NCBI GenBank assembly: GCA_937952245.1
Contig: CALFYS010000124.1
Coordinates: forward strand, 1 to 12,357
Direction of reading: 5' to 3'
DNA: 12,357 bases
Source of the DNA: an uncultured Alphaproteobacteria bacterium
GTDB taxonomy: Bacteria > Pseudomonadota > Alphaproteobacteria > Puniceispirillales > UBA1172
Position numbers and translations under genes: made by a program. Below the pieces are notes generated by a model that was given only the letters and a program-made list of their open reading frames with translations, was not told where the DNA came from and searched no databases. Shown here in pieces: positions 6,329 through 12,357 of this stretch (the stretch's first letter is position 1; the number at the start of each line of letters is the position of its first letter).

Positions 6329-7075
6329 TTAGATACATCTGCCGCCATCAACCTCAAGGGCAACGCCGGTGATCATGGAAGCTTCATCGGAGCATAAAAA
6401 TACCGCCGCGTGCCCCATGTCTTCGGGTTGTGAAAACCGCCCTAAAGGGATGGTGGACAGGAATTTCGCTCGCATTTCAGGCGTGTCTTCGCCCATGAAA
6501 CTGGCCAGCAAAGGGGTTTCCCCCGCCACAGGATTAATGGCATTAACCCTGACGCCAAAAGGCGCGAGTTCCACCGCCATGGCTTTGGTGGCGGTGATCG
6601 CCCATCCCTTAGAGGCGTTATACCAGCTTAGATTGGGGCGGGGTGAGACACCGGCGGTTGAAGCGACATTTAAAATCACGCCTTTTTGGGCTTTTTTCAT
6701 GGCAGGGATAAAGGTTTTTGCCGCCAGAAAAATGGCTTTGTTATTGACCGCCATGACGTGATCAAATTCATCTTCACTGACATCTTCTAAAGCGCCAGAT
6801 TGATGGGTGACGCCAGCGTTATTCACCAGAATATCGACATCACCGAAAGACGTATAGGCCGCGTCCGCCATGGCTTCGACCGATTTGGGGTCAGCAACAT
6901 CAACCTGATGGGCGATACCGTTGATGTTTTGGGCGATATTTTCCGCCCCATCGCCATTAATATCCGCCACCATGACGCGCGCGCCTTCTTTGGCAAAGGC
7001 CTCGGCAATGCCCGCGCCAAACCCTGAACCGCCGCCTGTTACAATCGCGGTTTTGCCGTTCAATCGTCCTGCCAT
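6329..7075 (-). CDS. SDR family NAD(P)-dependent oxidoreductase
   Basis: A classical short-chain dehydrogenase/reductase of 248 residues from the ATG at 7075. The upstream in-frame TTG at 7081 is rejected because AAAGGG (7082-7087) is well spaced for the ATG. The cofactor loop is TGGGSGFG (13-20). An Asp ends the second strand (VMVAD, D38), which usually means a preference for NAD over NADP. NNAG is at 85-88. The catalytic Ser (S139 in NVASTAG), Tyr (Y152) and Lys (K156, in YNASK) are all present. The C-terminal VDGGRCI has the usual SDR ending. It should oxidise an alcohol or reduce a ketone in the cytoplasm; the family is too broad to name the substrate. It is followed after 24 bases by the S58 peptidase gene, probably co-transcribed, and lies 102 bases after the transporter ATPase gene, so it may be part of that operon or have its own promoter. 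Confidence 0.93.
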   Translation of the reverse strand: MAGRLNGKTAIVTGGGSGFGAGIAEAFAKEGARVMVADINGDGAENIAQNINGIAHQVDVADPKSVEAMADAAYTSFGDVDILVNNAGVTHQSGALEDVSEDEFDHVMAVNNKAIFLAAKTFIPAMKKAQKGVILNVASTAGVSPRPNLSWYNASKGWAITATKAMAVELAPFGVRVNAINPVAGETPLLASFMGEDTPEMRAKFLSTIPLGRFSQPEDMGHAAVFLCSDEASMITGVALEVDGGRCI

Positions 7076-7081
7076 GATCAA

Positions 7082-7087
7082 CCCTTT
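7082..7087 (-). promoter_or_regulatory. ribosome binding site deciding the SDR start
   Basis: On the minus strand AAAGGG lies six bases before the ATG at 7075 but touches the alternative TTG at 7081. It therefore supports the ATG. Confidence 0.6.
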
Positions 7088-7177
7088 GCTCGTGTTGGTG
7101 ATAACCTAAGGGAAGCCTAACATCACCTGAAGGTCAAGTCACGGATGCAAAGCGGCATCATCCGGCGTTGCGGGTGA

Positions 7178-8755
7178 TTAGGGAAGGCGAGGGATGGCGC
7201 GGATTAAGTTTTGGGTGATGGGATGTTGCGGCGATGTCATCACTGTTTCCGTGTCGCCCTGTTCGATAATCTGGCCTTGATCCATCACCATCACGCGATC
7301 GGTGATGGCTTTGATCACCGATAAATCATGGCTGATAAACAAATAGGACAGGTTATGTTTTTCGCGTAATTCAGCAAGCAAATCAATGATTTGCGCCTTA
7401 ATCGCCATATCTAAGGCTGAAACCGCTTCATCCAGAATGATCAGGTTGGGTTTAATCATCAATGCCCTTGCGATGGCCAGCCTTTGCCGTTGACCGCCTG
7501 AAAATTCATGAATGTATTTATGCTGGTCATCAGGGCGTAAACCAACATCCATTAAGGCTTGGGCGATGGCTTGGTTTTGATCTCTTGGCGGCTGGGGCAT
7601 TAGGTGGAAAGGTTCGGTAATAAGCCGCCCCACACGATGCCTTGGGTTGAATGACCCGAAAGGGTCTTGGAAAACAATCTGCATCATGGCGCGGGTGGCG
7701 GATTTAATATCTTGGCCGGTGGTGATCGGGTCACCGTTAATCGCAATCCCGCCGCTTGTGAGCGGCTCTAGCCCCAAAATAGCGCGGGCGAGGGTGGATT
7801 TCCCGCAACCCGATGCGCCGACCAGCCCAAGGCTTTCTTGGGGGGTGATGGTAAAGCTCACCTGATCAACGGCAGGGCGTGTGGATTTCGGATAGGTGAC
7901 CACCGCTTGATCGACCGCCAGCAATGGGGAAGCCTCTCTTTTGCGGGGCTTTTGAGGGCGCTTGATGGGGGTGAATTGGGCGGCTTTGATTAATGACGCC
8001 GTATAGGCAAATTCACCGCTGGTGAAAACTGTTTTGGTGGCGCCGTGGTCTTTGATTTGCCCCGCGTTCATCACCGCGAGTTGTTTGGTGTTTTCGGCCA
8101 GCACCGCTAAATCATGGGTGATCAGCATCATGGCCATATCATCTTCTTCGGCCAGTTGCGCCAGCAGTTTCAAAATTGCGGCTTGGGTGGTGACATCAAG
8201 GGCGGTGGTGGGTTCATCGGCGATCAATAATTTTGGTTTGAGCGCGATGGCTTGGGCGATCATCACCCGCTGGCGTTGCCCGCCTGACAATTCATGGGGG
8301 TAACGGTGCTGGTGATTAGTTGTTCCCACCACGCCAACCCTATCCAGCAAGGCCATGGCCCGTTCATGAGCATCATCTGGTGCATCATCATGAATGTTAT
8401 TGTCCTGTCCAGCATGAATGGTGATGGCCTCTGCCACTTGATCGGTGATGGTCATCAGCGGGTTTAAGGCGGTCATGGGTTCTTGGAAAATCATGCTGAT
8501 CTGCCGCCCCCGCAAGGATCGCATGGTTTTTTCAGAAGATTGCAGCAGATCATGGCCGTTGAAAAGAGCTTGGCCTGAACAGATGGCTTGCGGCGGCAAT
8601 AACCCCATCAAGGCCAAGGCGGTCATGGATTTGCCTGACCCTGACGCGCCCGCAAGACCAAAGACATCGCCGTGATCAATGGTCAATGAAATATCATCGA
8701 CCAATGTGTTATCGCCGATGCTGACCGATAGGTTTTGAACAGATAAAAGCGGCAT
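7178..8755 (-). CDS. peptide-type ABC transporter ATPase, two fused nucleotide-binding domains (DppD-DppF type)
   Basis: One 525-residue chain holds both ATPases of a Dpp/Opp-type importer, which are usually two proteins. Domain 1 has Walker A GASGSGKS (36-43), signature LSGGQ (156-160), Walker B LLIADE (176-181) and switch His H214. Domain 2 has Walker A GASGCGKS (313-320), the Q-loop region FQDPFGSFNP, signature FSGGQ (418-422), Walker B LIILDE (438-443) and H476. Both sites look complete. A basic linker (about 262-276, PIKRPQKPRKRE) joins them. Domain 1 carries a short His/Asp-rich insert near 117-131. After the second Walker B the sequence reads DEAVSALD where DEPVSALD is common; the catalytic Glu is kept. 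It sits on the cytoplasmic face and drives uptake through the two permeases. Its ATG shares one base with the stop of the preceding permease gene (TAATG), so translation is coupled. Confidence 0.94.
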   Translation of the reverse strand: MPLLSVQNLSVSIGDNTLVDDISLTIDHGDVFGLAGASGSGKSMTALALMGLLPPQAICSGQALFNGHDLLQSSEKTMRSLRGRQISMIFQEPMTALNPLMTITDQVAEAITIHAGQDNNIHDDAPDDAHERAMALLDRVGVVGTTNHQHRYPHELSGGQRQRVMIAQAIALKPKLLIADEPTTALDVTTQAAILKLLAQLAEEDDMAMMLITHDLAVLAENTKQLAVMNAGQIKDHGATKTVFTSGEFAYTASLIKAAQFTPIKRPQKPRKREASPLLAVDQAVVTYPKSTRPAVDQVSFTITPQESLGLVGASGCGKSTLARAILGLEPLTSGGIAINGDPITTGQDIKSATRAMMQIVFQDPFGSFNPRHRVGRLITEPFHLMPQPPRDQNQAIAQALMDVGLRPDDQHKYIHEFSGGQRQRLAIARALMIKPNLIILDEAVSALDMAIKAQIIDLLAELREKHNLSYLFISHDLSVIKAITDRVMVMDQGQIIEQGDTETVMTSPQHPITQNLIRAIPRLP

Positions 8756-9645
8756 TACCCTTCACCCCGTTCGGTCATGTGGCGGTGGTTTTGGCGCGAA
8801 CGATGGGTCAGTTTCGGGTCAAGCCAATCCCTTAACCCATCGCCCATCAAATTCAGCCCCAGAACAGTGATGATAATCGCCACCCCGGGGATGATCGCCA
8901 GATGAGGGGCAAAACTGATCATGGTTTGGCTTTCGGCCAGCATCCGCCCCCAAGATGGAATTGGCGGTTGCGCCCCTAACCCCACGTAAGACAGCCCCGC
9001 TTCGGCCAGAATCCCAAGGCTGAACTGAATACTGCCTTGGACGATCAGAACCGTGCTGATATTCGGCAGGATATGTTCGATAGAAATGCGGGTTTTTGAT
9101 TTCCCCGCGACACGGGCGGCAAGGATATAGTCCAATTGCCATTGGGTGAGGGCGCCGCCCCGCGCCACCCGCGCAAAAACAGGGATGTTAAAAATCCCAA
9201 TGGCGATAATCGCGTTGAAAGCCGATGGCCCTAAAATAGCGGTGATCAAAATCGCAATCACCAAAGCTGGAAAAGCAAAGGCCAGATCATTGCCCCGCAT
9301 GATCACATCATCAAATCTTGTGCCTTGCAGGGCGGCGGCGGTTAACCCCAAAGGCACGCCCACCGCCATGCCAATCCCCACCGCTACCATGGCGACCGCG
9401 ATTGAAACTTGCGCCCCCATCATCACCATCGACAGAAGATCACGGCCAAAATGATCCGTGCCAAGCCAATGCGCGGCCTGAAACGGCGGTTGCAATCGCG
9501 CTTGAATGTTCAATTGATCCACCGCGTAAGGTGTCCAGACGATTGAGATTAGCGCCATCACCGCCATCAACACCGTCAGGATCATCCCAAGTTTAAGGGC
9601 AAGTGGCATTTGAGCAGGCGGCATTTGAGGCGATTGATCCATCAT
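8755..9645 (-). CDS. DppC-like peptide ABC transporter permease
   Basis: The second membrane subunit of the importer, 296 residues. There are about six membrane segments, starting at about residues 18-38. Family marks are HWLGTDHFGRD in the first periplasmic part (59-69), the EAA loop that docks on the ATPase (about 172-195, DYILAARVAGKSKTRISIEH), and the ending NLMGDGLRDWLDPKL typical of DppC/OppC. ATG at 9645 is chosen over the in-frame GTG at 9651 because it gives a four-base ATGA overlap with the DppB-like stop and has AAAGGGG seven bases upstream; another ATG follows at 9642. It forms the pore together with the DppB-like protein. Confidence 0.93.
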   Translation of the reverse strand: MMDQSPQMPPAQMPLALKLGMILTVLMAVMALISIVWTPYAVDQLNIQARLQPPFQAAHWLGTDHFGRDLLSMVMMGAQVSIAVAMVAVGIGMAVGVPLGLTAAALQGTRFDDVIMRGNDLAFAFPALVIAILITAILGPSAFNAIIAIGIFNIPVFARVARGGALTQWQLDYILAARVAGKSKTRISIEHILPNISTVLIVQGSIQFSLGILAEAGLSYVGLGAQPPIPSWGRMLAESQTMISFAPHLAIIPGVAIIITVLGLNLMGDGLRDWLDPKLTHRSRQNHRHMTERGEG

Positions 9646-10610
9646 GACCACACCCCTTTATTAAGCCGTGAATGCCGCAATCTGGGGTCAATCCACGCGT
9701 AGGTCAGATCAACAAAGAAAGTCACGATAATGACGCTGAACACCAGCAGCATCACCACGGATTCCACCACGATTAAATCACGTTGGGTGATGGCTTGAAA
9801 AACCAATCGCCCCAACCCGGGCAGGAAAAACACATTTTCAATGATAATCGCCCCCGCGATCAAAAATGAGAATTGCAATCCAAGGATGGTGACGACCGGA
9901 ATCAACGCGTTGCGCAATCCATGGCGGAGGAGGACTTGCCGTTCCGACAGGCCTTTGGCACGCGCCGTGCGGATATAATCCTGCGCGAGCACATCAATCA
10001 TGGCGGAGCGCATCACCCGCGCCAGTATGGACGCTTGCGGTAAGGCGAGGGCAATCGCCGGCAGAACCAGAGCTTTCAGCCCCGCGCCCAGCCCTTCATC
10101 CCATCCCGGGAAACCGCCGGCGGAAAACCATTGCAATTGGATGGCAAAGACCAACACCAAAATCATGGCGAACCAGAAATTCGGGATGGCGATGCCCAAT
10201 TGCGTCATCCCCATCACCCCCCAATCGGCAGGTTTGTTGCGCTTGCTGGCTGCCATCATGCCGACGGGCAGGGCGATGGCAATGGTCAAGATCAACGCCA
10301 TCACCGTTAAGGGCAGGGAGACCCCAAGCCGCGCCATCACCAGATCAGCAACCGGCACTTGATAGGTGTATGATCGGCCAAAATCGCCGGTGATCATGCC
10401 CGTGACCCAGCGCCAATATCGTTCAACAGGATGGCCGTTTAGCCCCAATTCTTGGCGGAGAGCGGCCACTGTTTCCGGTTCCGCGTTCAGCCCCAGCATA
10501 AATGCCGCCGGATCACCGGGGATCAATTCAATCGTGGTGAAAATAACAAGCGACGCCACAACAAGGCTGATGGCCAGCGTCATCATGCGATTGATGATGA
10601 ATGTCAGCAT
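9642..10610 (-). CDS. DppB-like peptide ABC transporter permease
   Basis: The first membrane subunit of the importer, 322 residues, the usual length for DppB/OppB. The N-terminus LTFIINRMM leads into the first membrane segment (about 10-30) and is followed by the family motif IPGDPAAFMLG (30-40). RYWRWVTGMITGDFGRS (64-80) is the typical periplasmic stretch before the transport domain. Further segments lie at about 100-122, 133-158, 178-195, 237-257 and 281-305. The EAA loop (DYIRTARAKGLSERQVLLRH, 211-230) docks on the ATPase. The ending AYAWIDPRLR-like (TYAWIDPRLR, 303-312) is also standard. The gene is the first after a hairpin terminator that separates it from the solute-binding protein gene, and overlaps the DppC-like start by four bases. 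Confidence 0.93.
   Translation of the reverse strand: MLTFIINRMMTLAISLVVASLVIFTTIELIPGDPAAFMLGLNAEPETVAALRQELGLNGHPVERYWRWVTGMITGDFGRSYTYQVPVADLVMARLGVSLPLTVMALILTIAIALPVGMMAASKRNKPADWGVMGMTQLGIAIPNFWFAMILVLVFAIQLQWFSAGGFPGWDEGLGAGLKALVLPAIALALPQASILARVMRSAMIDVLAQDYIRTARAKGLSERQVLLRHGLRNALIPVVTILGLQFSFLIAGAIIIENVFFLPGLGRLVFQAITQRDLIVVESVVMLLVFSVIIVTFFVDLTYAWIDPRLRHSRLNKGVWS
9653..9659 (-). promoter_or_regulatory. ribosome binding site deciding the DppC-like start
   Basis: AAAGGGG on the minus strand lies seven bases before the ATG at 9645, inside the end of the DppB-like gene. It is too close to the GTG at 9651 to serve it. Confidence 0.6.
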
Positions 10611-10639
10611 ATGTTGATCCTGTCCTTAGCCTTCACGAT

Positions 10640-10671
10640 AAAAGAAGCCCCGCTAAGATTAACGGGGCTTC
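10640..10671 (-). terminator. intrinsic terminator/attenuator after the solute-binding protein gene
   Basis: On the minus strand GAAGCCCCG pairs with CGGGGCTTC (plus-strand positions 10663-10671 and 10644-10652) around a 10-base loop, followed by TTTT (10640-10643). It lies 64 bases after the solute-binding protein stop and 30 bases before the DppB-like start. A hairpin here commonly lets most transcripts stop after the binding protein, which is needed in excess over the membrane parts. Confidence 0.8.
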
Positions 10672-10735
10672 GGGATGCTGTCCAATAGAACAATCGAGAA
10701 CCATCAGATCCATCAGATCAAGACTGAGAGAGAGG

Positions 10736-12229
10736 TTATTTCCAATAAACGCCGGTTAAGTCATTGGCTTGGGTGGGGGCGTTTTCCCATAATCCCATAA
10801 TGCGGGCATCGGCAACGCCGGTTCGCGCCAATTGGAACAAATAGCCATTAACGTAATCATCGGCGATCAAGCGCTGGGCTTTCGCCATCAGGCCAGAGCG
10901 TTTTTCCGGATCGCTTTCTGTTTTCAACGCCGCGATCACCGCTTGCAGATCAGCGCTGTCATATTGGAAATAATAATCAGGATTGGCGTAAATCCCAATA
11001 TCCATCGGCTCAGTGTGGGAGACAATCGTCAGGTCAAAATCCTTGCCCTTAAAAACTTGTTCCAGCCATTGCGCCCATTCGAGGTTTTCGATGGTGGTGT
11101 TGATACCAACAGCGCGCAACTGGGCGGCGATAATCTCACCTCCGCGGCGGGCATAGGATGGCGGCGGCAATTTCAACGATAAGGTCAGGCCTTCCGCCCC
11201 GGCTTCTTCTAATAAAGCCTTGGATTGCTGAGGGTCATAGGCGGATTGCGCCGTCAGGTCGATATAATCCGGATGATGGGGGGCAAAATGCGTGCCAATC
11301 GGCGTGCCATAGCCAAACATCGCGCCATCAATAATCGCTTGCCGATCAATCGCATGGGCAATGGCCTTGCGGATGCGGCGATCTTTCAGCTTTGGCGATT
11401 GGTTGTTGGTGGAAAGGATCGTCTCACCTTCGGTTGACCCCACAATCACGCGAAACCGAGGGTCGGCTTCAAATTGCGGTAAGGTTTCAGGGGCAGGGTA
11501 GCCCGGGAAAGCGTCAATATCCCCCGCCATCATCGCCGCGAAAGCCGCGGTTGGGTCTGAAATAAATTTGAAACTGGCCTTTTCCAATTGAACAGGCTTG
11601 CCCCAATAATCAGGGTTTTTGACCAGTTCAACCCGATCACCCTGCACCCATGTAGAAAAGCGGAACGGGCCTGTGCCAACAGGGGCGGTCTTGGCTTGGT
11701 CAACGCTTTCAGGCGCCAAGATAACGGCATCCCCCCAGGCCAGATTGGTGATAAACCCGCCATCAGGGGCATCGAGGGTGATCTGAACTTGATCAGGGCT
11801 GATGACATCCACCGAAGTGATCCCGGTAAAGAGCCGCTTTTGCGCGTTGGTTGATGATTCCGCCCGGGCGCGATCGAGTGAGAATTTCACATCATCGGCG
11901 GTAAAATCCGTGCCATCATGGAACCGGACATTGTCATGCAGGCGGAAGGTATACACCAATCCATCATCGGAAATATCCCATGATTTCGCCAAAGCCGGCG
12001 CGATAGAGCCATCCGCCTGATAGCGGGTCAGCCCTTCAAAGATATTGGCGTAAACAATCTCATCAATCGCCGCGGCCGCCCCGCCGGTTGGGTCAAGGTT
12101 CGGCGGCTCCAACTGCATCCCAACGGTGATGCTGGTCTCAGCTTTCGCAATGGTGATATGGGATAGAGATAACGCTGATGCCATGGCAATCATGGTCGCG
12201 GTCACGCCCAGCAGATGAAGAACTCTCAT
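10736..12229 (-). CDS. family-5 extracellular solute-binding protein of a peptide-type ABC importer
   Basis: A 497-residue periplasmic binding protein of the SBP_bac_5 (DppA/OppA) class, at normal length. A signal peptide covers residues 1-30: an Arg near the start, a hydrophobic core and AKA before ETSITVG. No lipobox Cys is present, so the mature protein is soluble in the periplasm. The family pattern is clear in LEPPNLDPTGG (40-50), ANIFEGLTRY, ALAKSWDISDDGLVYTFRLH and VRFHDGTDFTADDVKFSLDRA, and later in VGTGPFRFSTW and NPDYWG. It captures the ligand, probably an oligopeptide or similar compound, and hands it to the DppB/DppC-like pore. The ligand cannot be predicted, since the class also binds nickel, opines, sugars and glutathione. 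ATG at 12229 is preceded by AAGAGGG four bases upstream. It is the first gene of the transporter operon. Confidence 0.93.
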   Translation of the reverse strand: MRVLHLLGVTATMIAMASALSLSHITIAKAETSITVGMQLEPPNLDPTGGAAAAIDEIVYANIFEGLTRYQADGSIAPALAKSWDISDDGLVYTFRLHDNVRFHDGTDFTADDVKFSLDRARAESSTNAQKRLFTGITSVDVISPDQVQITLDAPDGGFITNLAWGDAVILAPESVDQAKTAPVGTGPFRFSTWVQGDRVELVKNPDYWGKPVQLEKASFKFISDPTAAFAAMMAGDIDAFPGYPAPETLPQFEADPRFRVIVGSTEGETILSTNNQSPKLKDRRIRKAIAHAIDRQAIIDGAMFGYGTPIGTHFAPHHPDYIDLTAQSAYDPQQSKALLEEAGAEGLTLSLKLPPPSYARRGGEIIAAQLRAVGINTTIENLEWAQWLEQVFKGKDFDLTIVSHTEPMDIGIYANPDYYFQYDSADLQAVIAALKTESDPEKRSGLMAKAQRLIADDYVNGYLFQLARTGVADARIMGLWENAPTQANDLTGVYWK

Positions 12230-12357
12230 AACGCCCTCTTATGGCGGATTAATCAATAGCGGGGTTGTGACGGATTTAGCCGTTTTTGACAAGCAAAAAA
12301 CGCGTTAAACCCTGCTTTTACCCTAGGTTGAACCTGCTGTGGCCATAGGATTGGTGC
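12230..12357 (-). promoter_or_regulatory. upstream region of the transporter operon; no clear promoter read
   Basis: These 128 bases precede the solute-binding protein gene and should hold at least part of its promoter. I see the ribosome binding site AAGAGGG (12234-12240) and two small palindromes, GATTAATC (12247-12254) and AACGCGTT (12299-12306). I could not find a -35/-10 pair with acceptable spacing and see no open reading frame. Confidence 0.3.

Noticed and set aside
7132..7137. TTGACC on the minus strand as a -35 box for the SDR gene
   Set aside because: No acceptable -10 hexamer lies 16-18 bases downstream.
7157..7178. Hairpin ATCATCCG/CGGGTGAT (one G-T pair) overlapping the ATPase stop codon
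   Set aside because: No T-run follows on the minus strand and the stem contains the stop codon, so I do not call it a terminator.
10000..10362. Plus-strand open frame (120 codons) antisense to the DppB-like gene
   Set aside because: Composition is that of an antisense shadow of a membrane protein, and no motif is seen.

Overview
The window looks like chromosomal DNA of a Gram-negative bacterium, probably a marine or free-living alphaproteobacterium. The evidence is an outer-membrane beta-barrel, periplasmic signal peptides, a twin-arginine signal, a CXXCH cytochrome c' and a Dpp/Opp-type importer. GC content is near one half by eye. The taxonomic guess rests on protein style and was not tested. 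I see no mobile element, CRISPR array, tRNA or rRNA. There are nine protein genes, one of them cut by the left edge, and they are packed tightly.

Left part (1-2134): the 3' part of a gene for a TPR plus beta-barrel outer-membrane protein (+) converges on a phytanoyl-CoA dioxygenase-family gene (-). A bidirectional hairpin terminator separates them.

Centre (2135-5302): a divergent intergenic region carries an inverted repeat around a TATAAT. It leads into a three-gene (+) operon of a DUF1800 protein, a Tat-exported DUF1501 protein and a small cytochrome c'/c556-family protein. The genes overlap (4-base ATGA overlap, then about 41 bases), so they are almost certainly co-expressed. This is the least understood part of the window: a known conserved pair of unknown function, here tied to an electron-transfer protein.

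Right part (5303-12357): six genes on the minus strand. In order of transcription they are a family-5 solute-binding protein, a hairpin terminator or attenuator, a DppB-like permease, a DppC-like permease, one polypeptide with two ABC ATPase domains (DppD-DppF fusion), then after a 102-base gap an SDR oxidoreductase and an S58 (DmpA/P1-type) aminopeptidase. The first four form a complete peptide-type importer. The downstream S58 peptidase suggests cytoplasmic breakdown of unusual peptides or amides brought in by the importer. The S58 gene abuts the cytochrome gene tail-to-tail with no base between the stop codons.
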